Part shown: piece after piece, positions 32,994-40,772 of the stretch | Numbering within the stretch: position 1 is the stretch's first letter | Layout of the letters: the number at the start of each line of letters is the position of its first letter | DNA from: a virus | Virus record (IMG/VR): IMGVR_UViG_3300024346_000082 | Coordinates: 1-55,247 of that record | Length of the DNA stretch: 55,247 bases | Direction: 5' to 3' (one strand) | Position numbers and translations under genes: made by a program | The notes under the pieces: generated by a model | What the model saw: only the letters and a program-made list of their open reading frames with translations | Database searches by the model: none | What the model was told of the DNA's origin: nothing

Positions 32994-34173
32994 GGAGTAT
33001 AATAACACCCCCCAATTAAACATTCCAAATAAGGAAAATAATAATACATTTAAGTTTAATTTTTTAAAAGGAGCATTTTTAGAAATTATAGGTTCTAACT
33101 CTAAAACATATGTAGCTAAATTTTTTAATAAATCTAAAGATGAATTAGTATATGAAGCAGAGATTACTAACAATATGTGGACCAAACCAGGTATTGAATA
33201 TTTCATTAATTGGAGAATTGAAGTTTACGATAAAGAAAATGATGAATTAGTATTCGAACATGATTTTAATGCTAGAGAAAAAAGAGTTTATATTCATTTA
33301 GAGTCCTCAGCATTAGGTGATACCTTAGCTTGGTTTCCGTTTATAGATGAATTTAGAAAAGTTCATAAATGTCATGTAATATGTTCAACATTTCACAATG
33401 AATGGTTTGAAAAAGAATACCCTGAATTAGAATTTGTTACCCCAGGTACTGAAGTACATGATTTATATGCTATGTACAATATTGGTTGGTTTTATAATGA
33501 AGATAGAACTATAAATAATTTAAAAATCCCAATTGATTTTAAACAACATCCATTAGGAGAAACATCAACATCTGTATTAGGATTATCTTATGTAGAAACT
33601 AAACCAAAAATTAATGTTCCTAATAAGGGAAGACAAATTCATGGTAAATATGTTGTTATTGCACCTCACGCTTCAGCACATGCTAAATATTGGAATTACC
33701 CAGGCGGATGGCAAACAGTAATTGATTATTTAAATGCAAAAGGATATAAAGTAGTAATAATCACCCAAGAAAAATTAGGTGATAAATGGCATGATTCAAA
33801 ATTAGGAGGTAAATTAAAAGGAGTAATTAATAAAACAGGTAATTATCCGATTGAAGATAGAATGGTAGATATTAAACACGCTGATGCTTTTATAGGTGTT
33901 GGTAGTGGGTTATCTTGGTTAGCATGGTCTATAGGTACACCTGTAATACTAATCTCAGGATTTAGTTTACCATATAGTGAGTTTCTTGATTGTGAACGTA
34001 TATTTAACTATGATACTAATGTATGTAATGGATGTTTTAATAGAGAATGGTTAAATCCGGGTGATTGGGAATGGTGTCCTGATCATAAAGATACACCACG
34101 TCAATTTGAGTGTACAAAAACTATTAAACCTTCTCAAATAATTGAATCTCTTAACAAACTTCTTAATATTTAA
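32974..34173 (+). CDS. TibC/BAHT-like protein O-heptosyltransferase (GT9-type)
   Basis: Resembles bacterial autotransporter heptosyltransferases, which add heptose to Ser residues of repetitive surface adhesins. Residues 1-105 form the beta-rich N-terminal domain (ending NWRIEVYDKENDELVFEHDF). The core starts with VYIHLESSALGDTLAWFPF (109-127), then CSTFHNEWFEKEYPEL and a stretch on LYAMYNIGWFY. The donor side has APHASAHAKYWNYPGGW and GVGSGLSWLAW. Near the end four cysteines, C351, C354, C368 and C380, form a C-x2-C-x13-C-x11-C pattern like the metal finger of that family. Cytoplasmic enzyme; the sugar donor (ADP-heptose in the family) would have to come from the host. The N-terminal ATG lies inside the previous gene. 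LPS heptosyltransferase activity is the alternative. Confidence 0.75.
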   Translation: MKEILIKEYNNTPQLNIPNKENNNTFKFNFLKGAFLEIIGSNSKTYVAKFFNKSKDELVYEAEITNNMWTKPGIEYFINWRIEVYDKENDELVFEHDFNAREKRVYIHLESSALGDTLAWFPFIDEFRKVHKCHVICSTFHNEWFEKEYPELEFVTPGTEVHDLYAMYNIGWFYNEDRTINNLKIPIDFKQHPLGETSTSVLGLSYVETKPKINVPNKGRQIHGKYVVIAPHASAHAKYWNYPGGWQTVIDYLNAKGYKVVIITQEKLGDKWHDSKLGGKLKGVINKTGNYPIEDRMVDIKHADAFIGVGSGLSWLAWSIGTPVILISGFSLPYSEFLDCERIFNYDTNVCNGCFNREWLNPGDWEWCPDHKDTPRQFECTKTIKPSQIIESLNKLLNI

Positions 34174-34183
34174 TATAGAACGA

Positions 34184-34192
34184 ATATTTATA
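34184..34192 (+). promoter_or_regulatory. Putative late promoter element ATATTTATA
   Basis: An exact nonamer 8 nt before the ATG at 34201 of the small coiled-coil gene. The short leader makes this copy less certain. Confidence 0.4.
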
Positions 34193-34200
34193 TCGTGAAT

Positions 34201-34446
34201 ATGTTTTTAACCCCTGAAGAGTTACATTTATTAAATCAACTAAATAACCAACGAGAAAATTTAAAAAATCAACTTGGTAATTTAGAATATGAGTTACAAT
34301 GTTTAAAAAATAAAAAAAATAAATTAATCCAAGAATTACAAGTTTTAGAAGAAAATTGTTCTAAAATTGGAATTGAGTTACAAGAAAAATATGGTGAAGT
34401 CGCTTTAAATTTAAAAACAGGCGAATTTAAAAATATTCACGAATAA
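34201..34446 (+). CDS. Small coiled-coil protein, 81 aa
   Basis: Function not recognised. Residues 5-60 show heptad-spaced Leu/Ile/Asn with Glu/Lys flanks (LNQLNNQRENLKNQLGNLEYE), a clear coiled coil, followed by a short tail EKYGEVALNLKTGEF that looks like a beta hairpin. The ATG at 34201 is preferred over an in-frame GTG six bases upstream because no other gene here clearly uses GTG. It stands alone between two copies of the late promoter element, just before the sheath gene, so it may be a tail accessory or chaperone. That role is inference. Confidence 0.7.
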   Translation: MFLTPEELHLLNQLNNQRENLKNQLGNLEYELQCLKNKKNKLIQELQVLEENCSKIGIELQEKYGEVALNLKTGEFKNIHE

Positions 34447-34468
34447 ATGACTTTTAAAAATTTTTAAC

Positions 34469-34477
34469 ATATTTATA
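34469..34477 (+). promoter_or_regulatory. Putative late promoter element ATATTTATA (tail sheath)
   Basis: An exact nonamer in the 56-nt gap before the sheath gene, 25 nt before the ATG. Confidence 0.5.
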
Positions 34478-34502
34478 ACAGAATAAAAAACAACTCATTA
34501 AC

Positions 34503-36227
34503 ATGGCCGAATCATTAATATCCCCAGGAGTCCTCGCATCCGAAAATGATAACTCATTTGTTTCCCAAGGACCCATCAGAAATAGTGCTGCTATTCTTGG
34601 ACCTACAGTAATAGGACCTGTTGAAGTTCCAACTATTGTTACTTCATACAGTGATTATACTAATAAATTTGGTTCTACTTTCCTTAGCGCTAGTAACGTT
34701 TACTCATTTTTTACCTCAATTACAGCATATAATTATTTTGCTAACGGTGGTGAAACTTTATTAGTAACTAGAGTAGCTAGTGGTTCATACACATCTGCAA
34801 CATCATCCTTTATTTCAGGTAGTACAGCAGGAGCTATTGCAAGTGGTAGTGCCTTTACTTTAACTACTATCTCTCAAGGTACTATTATGAATAGTACTAG
34901 TTCTTTAGATGTTAGTGGATCATTAGCATCAGGTTCAAACTATAACCTTAGATGGCAAATTGCAAATTCAAATACAGCCTCAGGCACATTTGATTTATTT
35001 ATTAGACGAGGTAATGACAACACCAATAATGTTGTTATATTAGAAAACTGGACTAATTTATCATTAGATCCAACTCAACCAAACTTTATTTCTAAAGTAA
35101 TTGGGGATCAATACGATGTATATAACACATCTTCTCTTTCAGTACAAACTGTAGGTAATTACAAACGTAATTCAAAATATGTTTATGTATCTAGTATTGA
35201 TTCAGATTTCTTAATGCCTAACTATTTTGACAATAGTGGATATCCAACTACAGCATATGCTGCCTTTATGCCTGCTAGTAATAGTGGATCATTTGGTAGT
35301 GCTGTTGGTACATTAAAAGCAGGAGCTAATTTTTATGATACAATCAATACTTCTAATACTCAAGGATTAATAGCTCTTAATTATACAAATTCAATTAATT
35401 TAATGTCTAACCAAGATGCTTATAAATTTAATGTATTAGTAACTCCTGGTTTATATAATTCCGATACTAACTACGGTGCTCAAATGACTACTATTATCAA
35501 TAATACTCAAAATAGAGGTGATAATATTTTTATAGCAGATTTAGTACCTTATGGTTCAACCGTATCCTCAGCAACTACACAAGCAGGAAATAGAAATACT
35601 TCATATGCAGCTTCATATTGGCCTTGGGTTCAAATCGTTGAACCAGATTCAGGACAATTAGTATGGATCCCAGCATCAACAGTAATTCCTGGTGTATTTG
35701 CTTACAATGATACAGTATCTGAGCCATGGTTTGCACCAGCAGGTATTAATAGAGGTGGTTTAAATCTTGTAGTTAAAGCAGAAACTAAATTAACTCAAAC
35801 CCAACGCGATAATCTTTATATAGGAGCTGTAAACCCAATAGCTACATTCCCTGCAAACGGAGTAGTAGTATATGGTCAAAAAACATTACAGAAAAAAGCA
35901 TCAGCTTTAGATCGTGTAAATGTTCGTCGTTTGTTAATTGCTCTTAAAAATTTCATTTCAGAAGTAGCTCAAAACTTAGTATTCGAACAAAATACAATCG
36001 CTACAAGAAATTCATTTTTAGCATCCGTAAACCCATACTTGGAAACAGTACAACAAAAACAAGGTTTGTATGCTTTTAAAGTAATTATGGACGATAGTAA
36101 CAACCCAGCAGATGTAATCGATAGAAACCAAATGGTAGGTCAAATTTATATTCAACCAACCAAAACGGCCGAATTTATTTACTTGGATTTCAACATCTTA
36201 CCAACAGGTGCAACATTCCCTGGATAA
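34503..36227 (+). CDS. 18: Tail sheath protein (T4 gp18-like)
   Basis: Contractile sheath subunit. The N-terminus LISPGVLASENDNSFVSQGP is the classic opening of myovirus sheath proteins, followed by GPTVIGPVEVPTIVTSYSDY. Residues about 90-330 form the variable outer domain. The C-terminal part (NGVVVYGQKTLQKKASALDR; VNVRRLLIALKNFISEVAQ; QMVGQIYIQPTKTAEFIYLD) is the conserved inner domain that grips the tube. It has 574 residues versus 659 in T4. The leader is aaaaaacaactcattaac, no Shine-Dalgarno. The tube gene follows behind its own promoter element. Confidence 0.93.
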   Translation: MAESLISPGVLASENDNSFVSQGPIRNSAAILGPTVIGPVEVPTIVTSYSDYTNKFGSTFLSASNVYSFFTSITAYNYFANGGETLLVTRVASGSYTSATSSFISGSTAGAIASGSAFTLTTISQGTIMNSTSSLDVSGSLASGSNYNLRWQIANSNTASGTFDLFIRRGNDNTNNVVILENWTNLSLDPTQPNFISKVIGDQYDVYNTSSLSVQTVGNYKRNSKYVYVSSIDSDFLMPNYFDNSGYPTTAYAAFMPASNSGSFGSAVGTLKAGANFYDTINTSNTQGLIALNYTNSINLMSNQDAYKFNVLVTPGLYNSDTNYGAQMTTIINNTQNRGDNIFIADLVPYGSTVSSATTQAGNRNTSYAASYWPWVQIVEPDSGQLVWIPASTVIPGVFAYNDTVSEPWFAPAGINRGGLNLVVKAETKLTQTQRDNLYIGAVNPIATFPANGVVVYGQKTLQKKASALDRVNVRRLLIALKNFISEVAQNLVFEQNTIATRNSFLASVNPYLETVQQKQGLYAFKVIMDDSNNPADVIDRNQMVGQIYIQPTKTAEFIYLDFNILPTGATFPG

Positions 36228-36243
36228 GAAATTTAAAAATTAA

Positions 36244-36252
36244 ATATTTATA
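36244..36252 (+). promoter_or_regulatory. Putative late promoter element ATATTTATA (tail tube)
   Basis: An exact nonamer in the 48-nt gap between sheath and tube genes, 23 nt before the tube ATG, giving the abundant tube protein its own start. Confidence 0.5.
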
Positions 36253-36275
36253 ACAAAATTAAATAAATAAACAAA

Positions 36276-36764
36276 ATGGCAATATTAGATTCTAACGAAA
36301 TATTTTTCACCGCGTTTGAACCAAAACAGGCGAACCGATTCATCATGTATATTGATGGTATTCCTTCATACGAAATTAAAGGTGTAAGTGCTATTACGGT
36401 AAACTCAGGTACAGTTCAATTAAACCATATTAACGTTCAACGTTATGTTAAAGGTATGACTAAATGGGATCCTATTACATTTACATTGTTTGATCCTATT
36501 ACTCCCTCCGGAGCTCAAGCAGTAATGGAATGGGTACGTTTACACCACGAATCAGTAACAGGACGTGATGGTTATTCGGATATGTATAAGAAAGATTTAA
36601 CATTTAACGTATTAGGACCTGTAGGTGACATCGTATCAGAATGGATTTTAAAAGGATGTTTTATCACAAGTGCTAACTTCGGTGAATATAACTGGGACAC
36701 AGCAGACACAGCAGTAAATCTTACAATGGTAGTTCAACCTGATTATTGTGTATTGAATTTCTAA
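36276..36764 (+). CDS. 19: Tail tube protein (T4 gp19-like)
   Basis: Subunit of the inner tail tube. It has 162 residues, as in T4 gp19 (163). The FEPKQANRFIMYIDGIPSYE opening (12-31), the middle KGMTKWDPITFTLFDPI, and the C-terminal GCFITSANFGEYNWDTAD are characteristic. It is placed directly after the sheath gene and ends in a strong terminator, as expected for a highly expressed gene whose product is needed in larger amounts than the downstream chaperone. Confidence 0.93.
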   Translation: MAILDSNEIFFTAFEPKQANRFIMYIDGIPSYEIKGVSAITVNSGTVQLNHINVQRYVKGMTKWDPITFTLFDPITPSGAQAVMEWVRLHHESVTGRDGYSDMYKKDLTFNVLGPVGDIVSEWILKGCFITSANFGEYNWDTADTAVNLTMVVQPDYCVLNF

Positions 36765-36788
36765 TAAATTTTTAAAAATAATCTAAGA

Positions 36789-36821
36789 AAGCTCGCATTT
36801 TTTGCGAGCTTCCTTTTTTTT
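36789..36821 (+). terminator. Rho-independent terminator after the tail tube gene
   Basis: A perfect 9-bp stem AAGCTCGCA/TGCGAGCTT with a T5 loop, then cctttttttt. A late promoter element follows immediately (36825). Confidence 0.9.
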
Positions 36822-36824
36822 CAT

Positions 36825-36833
36825 ATATTTATA
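36825..36833 (+). promoter_or_regulatory. Putative late promoter element ATATTTATA (tail chaperone)
   Basis: An exact nonamer directly after the tube terminator and 31 nt before the next ATG. A promoter is needed here because the terminator closes the upstream transcript. Confidence 0.55.
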
Positions 36834-36864
36834 TACGACAACAAAGTTATACTAAATAAAAATT

Positions 36865-37611
36865 ATGGACAGCAAAATCAAATTTCCTACGGAAACAATC
36901 GAATTACCTTCAAAAGGTTTATTATACCCTGAAGGACATCCTCTATCAAGCGGTAAAGTTGAAATGAAATACATGACTGCTAAAGAAGAAGACATTCTTA
37001 CTAATCAAAATTATATCAAACAAGGTATTGTAATTGATAAATTACTTCAATCTTTATTGGTTACTAAATTTAATTATGAAGATTTATTTCTTGGAGATAA
37101 AAACGCTATATTAGTAGCAGCTCGCGTTTTAGGGTATGGTAAAGATTATTCTTTTACCTATAATAATGAAGAAATCACAGTTAATCTTGCAGAGCTTCCA
37201 TCGGTTGAATTAGATGAATCCTTAATTCTTGAAAAAGGAGTTAATTTATTTAAATATATTTTACCACATTCTCAAAATGAAATAACTTTTAAATTACTTA
37301 CAGGAAAAATGGAAAAAGATATTGATGCTGAAGTAAAAGGACTTAAACGTATTAATAAAAATAATTCTGCTGAACTTTCAACCCGTTTAAAACATCAAAT
37401 TTCTTCAGTAAACGAAGATGAAGATCAAAAAACAATTAGAGAGTTTATAGATAATTATCTTTTAGCAAAAGATGCTTCTGCTTTTAGAGTTTATCTTAAA
37501 TCAATTAACCCTGATGTAAAAATGACTTTTTTATACGAAGGTGAAAATAGCGAAGAGGAGGTAGCTATTCCTTTACAGGTCCAGTTTTTTTGGCCTGACG
37601 CAAGAGTATAG
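36865..37611 (+). CDS. 26: Tail assembly chaperone / baseplate protein (T4 gp26-like)
   Basis: Predicted tail-assembly chaperone related to T4 gp26, acting with the tape measure at the start of hub and tube assembly. It has 248 residues (gp26 208). The N-terminus ETIELPSKGLLYPEGHPL, then VEMKYMTAKEEDILTNQNYI and GIVIDKLLQSLLV, is the family signature. It occupies the place that G-type chaperones hold in many tailed phages: directly before the tape measure. The zero-frame product ends QVQFFWPDARV at a TAG. Seven T at 37585-37591 in the last codons precede a continuous +1 frame, indicating that part of the product is probably extended by frameshifting into the next ORF. Confidence 0.85.
   Translation: MDSKIKFPTETIELPSKGLLYPEGHPLSSGKVEMKYMTAKEEDILTNQNYIKQGIVIDKLLQSLLVTKFNYEDLFLGDKNAILVAARVLGYGKDYSFTYNNEEITVNLAELPSVELDESLILEKGVNLFKYILPHSQNEITFKLLTGKMEKDIDAEVKGLKRINKNNSAELSTRLKHQISSVNEDEDQKTIREFIDNYLLAKDASAFRVYLKSINPDVKMTFLYEGENSEEEVAIPLQVQFFWPDARV
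37585..37591 (+). promoter_or_regulatory. Candidate programmed frameshift site (T7 run)
   Basis: TTTTTTT read in zero frame as TTT TTT TGG, 18 nt before the chaperone TAG (37609-37611). The +1/-2 frame is open from 37565 through the downstream ORF to 37829, so a slip here gives one fused protein. Either a +1 or a -2 slip keeps Phe-tRNA paired on this run. Confidence 0.6.
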
Positions 37612-37618
37612 ACTTTCA

Positions 37619-37831
37619 TTGTTTAGAATAATCCATGAAATTTTATTTTATGGAAAGGGTGGATATGATTATGATACCGTTTATAACATGCCTGTATGGC
37701 TTAGAAATGCAACATATAATTTTATATCCGAATCCTTAGCTAAAGAAAGTGAAGCTAATAAAAACACAGGTAAGTCATCTAATCGCACAGCATTAGATTG
37801 GGTAAACCCAGATAAAAGTAAATTAAAATAA
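37619..37831 (+). CDS. Second ORF of the tail chaperone, probably expressed by frameshift
   Basis: The 70-residue reading from TTG 37619 is probably not a free gene: TTG would be a unique start, there is no ribosome-binding sequence, and no in-frame ATG occurs until residue 24. The frame is open upstream to 37565, and the added residues (GLTQEYRLS before LFRIIHEILFYGKGGYDYD) read like genuine protein. It contains YNMPVWLRNATYNFISES, a short motif I associate with small ORFs after gp26-like genes in environmental phages. The likely product is a gp26-like/second-ORF fusion, comparable to the G-T fusion of lambda. The C-terminal 25 residues are Lys/Ser/Asn-rich. A terminator and a late promoter separate it from the tape measure. 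Confidence 0.72.
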   Translation: MFRIIHEILFYGKGGYDYDTVYNMPVWLRNATYNFISESLAKESEANKNTGKSSNRTALDWVNPDKSKLK

Positions 37832-37838
37832 TTATTAT

Positions 37839-37864
37839 AAAGGCATCAAATTTTGGTGCCTTTT
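37839..37864 (+). terminator. Terminator-like hairpin before the tape measure gene
   Basis: An 11-bp stem, AAAGGCATCAA with TTGGTGCCTTT (one G-U pair), and a 3-nt loop, followed by a short T run that merges into the next promoter element. The weak T-tract suggests partial termination. Confidence 0.65.
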
Positions 37865-37865
37865 A

Positions 37866-37874
37866 ATATTTATA
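37866..37874 (+). promoter_or_regulatory. Putative late promoter element ATATTTATA (tape measure)
   Basis: An exact nonamer directly after the hairpin and 18 nt before the tape measure ATG. Confidence 0.5.
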
Positions 37875-37892
37875 ACATATATTTAACAGTTA

Positions 37893-40736
37893 ATGGCTAA
37901 AAAAGAGGAAATATCAAAAAAGAACATTGAAGAAAACAATGCTGCTCTCGCTGAACAATTAAGTTTAGTTGGAGCTTTAAATGATAAAATGTCCTTTTTA
38001 TATAAAACTTCAAAAGATAAATATACCACAGATAAATTATCAGTAGATTTAACAAAACAAGCTGTTTCACTTACACAAAATTTAGCATCAGAATATTCTT
38101 CATTAAAAGATGTAAGTAGAGATTTAGCAAAAAATGAAAAACTTCAAAACCAAGCAAGAAGACAACAACTCCAAATTGAAAAAGAAATTGGAGAAGAAGG
38201 AAAAAAGAAACTTCAATTTATTGCTAACCAAGAAAAAGGTTTAAATAAATCTAAAGAAATACTTAAGGGATTAAGAGATCAAGAAATTCAAGGAGTAAAA
38301 GGTGCTAAAGAAGCAGCTGATAAATTATCTCAACAAGTAATGACTCGCCAAAAGTCTTTATCAACTCAAAAAGCAAACTTGTCATCTGAAGAAAGACAAT
38401 ACATGTTGTTAAAAGATACTTCCAAAGTTTTATCAGAAAATCAAGTATATTTAGAAGAACAACAAAAACGCCAAGAAAATCTTAATAAGGGGATGGGTAC
38501 ATTTGGTCGAGCAATTACCGGAGTATCAGGGGCTTTATCAAAAATGGGTTTAGGTGAAGTTGGGAAAAACTTAGGTTTAGAAGCCGCAAGTGAAAAAGCA
38601 AAAGAATTATCATATGAATTAACGGATGGTGGTAAAAAAGCATTAGGTACTTTTGGTAAAATGAAAGTAGGAGTTGCGGCTTTTGGGGCTGCCCTAAAAT
38701 CAGCTTTAGGACCCATAGCTATTATATCAATGATAAAAAATGCTTATGAAAAAGGAGAAGAAGCAGCAAAAAGATTAAGTGAAGAAAATGTTCAAGTAGC
38801 TAGAACATTAGGTGTAGCTCAAGGCAAAGCAAATGAATTAGCTGGTGAAGCTAGAGCAGTTGGTGGAGCTATGGGTATTACAGGTGGTGCTGCTACCCAA
38901 TCAATGACTCAGATATATGGTTCCTTAAAAGGAACAGAAAAATTATCTCAAAGTACATTAAATACTTTTATGAGATTAAACGTATTTGCAGGAATGTCAG
39001 CTGAAAATTTAGCCGATATTCATAGATTATCTAAATTAACAGGTGAAGATGCTGGTAAAGTAGCAGATGCTATGGCTAGAACAGCACAAGAGACTATTAG
39101 AACTCAAAAAGTAAATGTTAGCACAAAAGAAGTTATGGAAGGTGTAGGTAAAATCTCTAATGTTATTAAACTCAACATGGGAGGTTCAGCCGAAGGATTA
39201 ACTAAAGCATTTATCCAATCTAAGAAATTAGGTATGGAATTAAATAATATTAGAGGTATTGCTGATTCTTTATTAAATATTGAAGATTCAATAGCAGCCG
39301 AAATGGAAGCTGAATTGCTTACTGGTCAAGAATTAAATCTTGAAGAAGCAAGAAAAAAAGCATTAGCAGGAGATTTAGTTGGGGTACTAGAAGAAGTAAA
39401 TAAACAAGGTATTGATGCTGCTAGATTTGAAAAAATGAATACTTTACAAAAAGAAGCTACTGCAAAAGCTTTAGGTATGAATGTTGATCAAATGGCAGAT
39501 ATGTTAGTTGGTCAAAAAGAAGCAGTTTCCGAAAACCAACAATTATTAGATTCACAAAAACAAGGTGTTGCAGCAATGCAATCCTCAGCCTCTGTAACTG
39601 AAAGATTAGCAGCTGCTGAAGAAGCAAGAGCAAACCAATTCGCAAAAATATTTGAATTAATTCATCCAATAGTAGAAGCATTTAAAGAATTAGGTCCATT
39701 AGTACTTGAATTTATTACCCCTATTGTTGAACATTTAGCTCCAATTATAAAAGAATTAGTAGAAACACTCCTCCCAGTAATAAAAGATATATTTAAAAGT
39801 TTAAGACCTGTTATTGATGCTATATTCACCGCATTAGATCCTATACTTGAAGTTGTAGTAGACATGGCTAAACAGTTTCTACCAATAATTGCTTCTATTT
39901 TTATACAATTAGGTCCTATTATTGCTGGTTTGATTAAAAGTATATCACCTATAGTATTAATGTTAGCAAATGCTGCTAAAGATTTATTACCTCTGATAGC
40001 TGATGCTTTTAAATCCATGGTTCCTATATTAATTAAATTAGTAGCAATGTTTGCAGATGTAGCCAAACAACTACTCCCAGTAATTGTTGAGTTAATTCAA
40101 ATGCTTCTCCCAATAGTAATGGATATTATTAAAGCGTTTATGCCTTTAGTAACTGAAATATTAAATCTAATTTTGCCTATTTTAAAACCAATTTTAGAGG
40201 TTATAATTGAATTAACTAAAATATTAGTCCCAATTTTAGTACAAGCATTTCAATCATTAATGCCTATTCTTCAACCAGTTTTAGAACTCTTTATGGGTGT
40301 TGCTAAAATTATTGGTGGAATTCTTAAAGGAGATTTTTCAGCAGTAGCAGATGGGTTAAAAAACATAGCAAATGGACTTATAAATCTAGTTTTAGGTGTA
40401 TTCTCATACATGTTAAATGTACCTGTTAGAGCAATAAATGCAATGTTAGATTTTGTTCCTGGATTTGGTGGTAATACAATCCCTTTAGTTGAATTCCCTA
40501 AAGTTAAATTAGCAGAAGGTGGTATTGTTACAAAACCAACAAATGCCTTAATTGGTGAAGCAGGTCCTGAAGCCGTAGTTCCTCTTAATAGTAATAAATC
40601 TATGAATATTAATACTCAAGCTTTAGAAGCTAAAATAGATAGACTTATTGCAGCAGTTGAAAGAGGTGGAGTAGTAACTTTAGATGGACAAAAAGTAGGC
40701 CAAGCATTAGCACTTGGTAACTTTAAACAACAATAA
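37893..40736 (+). CDS. Tail tape measure protein
   Basis: Sets tail length and is ejected with the DNA. It has 947 residues. Residues 1-210 form charged coiled coils. About 210-290 are Gly/Ala-rich with a hydrophobic stretch (GVAAFGAALKSALGPIAIISM). About 290-580 is a helical domain (KLSQSTLNTFMRLNVFAGMS; LLTGQELNLEEARKKAL). About 590-830 are amphipathic-to-hydrophobic helical repeats of roughly 20-25 residues built on L-P-I/V cores (LLPVIVELIQMLLPIV and kin). The C-terminus has LAEGGIVTKPTNALIGEAGP, the hallmark G-E-A-G-P-E-A-V-V-P-L motif of tape measures. Tail length from 947 residues at about 0.15 nm each would be near 140 nm (inference). Confidence 0.9.
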   Translation: MAKKEEISKKNIEENNAALAEQLSLVGALNDKMSFLYKTSKDKYTTDKLSVDLTKQAVSLTQNLASEYSSLKDVSRDLAKNEKLQNQARRQQLQIEKEIGEEGKKKLQFIANQEKGLNKSKEILKGLRDQEIQGVKGAKEAADKLSQQVMTRQKSLSTQKANLSSEERQYMLLKDTSKVLSENQVYLEEQQKRQENLNKGMGTFGRAITGVSGALSKMGLGEVGKNLGLEAASEKAKELSYELTDGGKKALGTFGKMKVGVAAFGAALKSALGPIAIISMIKNAYEKGEEAAKRLSEENVQVARTLGVAQGKANELAGEARAVGGAMGITGGAATQSMTQIYGSLKGTEKLSQSTLNTFMRLNVFAGMSAENLADIHRLSKLTGEDAGKVADAMARTAQETIRTQKVNVSTKEVMEGVGKISNVIKLNMGGSAEGLTKAFIQSKKLGMELNNIRGIADSLLNIEDSIAAEMEAELLTGQELNLEEARKKALAGDLVGVLEEVNKQGIDAARFEKMNTLQKEATAKALGMNVDQMADMLVGQKEAVSENQQLLDSQKQGVAAMQSSASVTERLAAAEEARANQFAKIFELIHPIVEAFKELGPLVLEFITPIVEHLAPIIKELVETLLPVIKDIFKSLRPVIDAIFTALDPILEVVVDMAKQFLPIIASIFIQLGPIIAGLIKSISPIVLMLANAAKDLLPLIADAFKSMVPILIKLVAMFADVAKQLLPVIVELIQMLLPIVMDIIKAFMPLVTEILNLILPILKPILEVIIELTKILVPILVQAFQSLMPILQPVLELFMGVAKIIGGILKGDFSAVADGLKNIANGLINLVLGVFSYMLNVPVRAINAMLDFVPGFGGNTIPLVEFPKVKLAEGGIVTKPTNALIGEAGPEAVVPLNSNKSMNINTQALEAKIDRLIAAVERGGVVTLDGQKVGQALALGNFKQQ

Positions 40737-40749
40737 TTTTTATTTTTCA

Positions 40750-40758
40750 ATATTTATA
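40750..40758 (+). promoter_or_regulatory. Putative late promoter element ATATTTATA
   Basis: An exact nonamer 9 nt after the tape measure stop region and 14 nt before a small ORF at 40773, heading the baseplate genes. Confidence 0.5.
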
Positions 40759-40772
40759 AACAAAAAAAAACC

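Noticed and set aside
34195-34200. GTG start for the small coiled-coil protein
   Set aside because: An ATG two codons later fits the window's strong preference for ATG starts.
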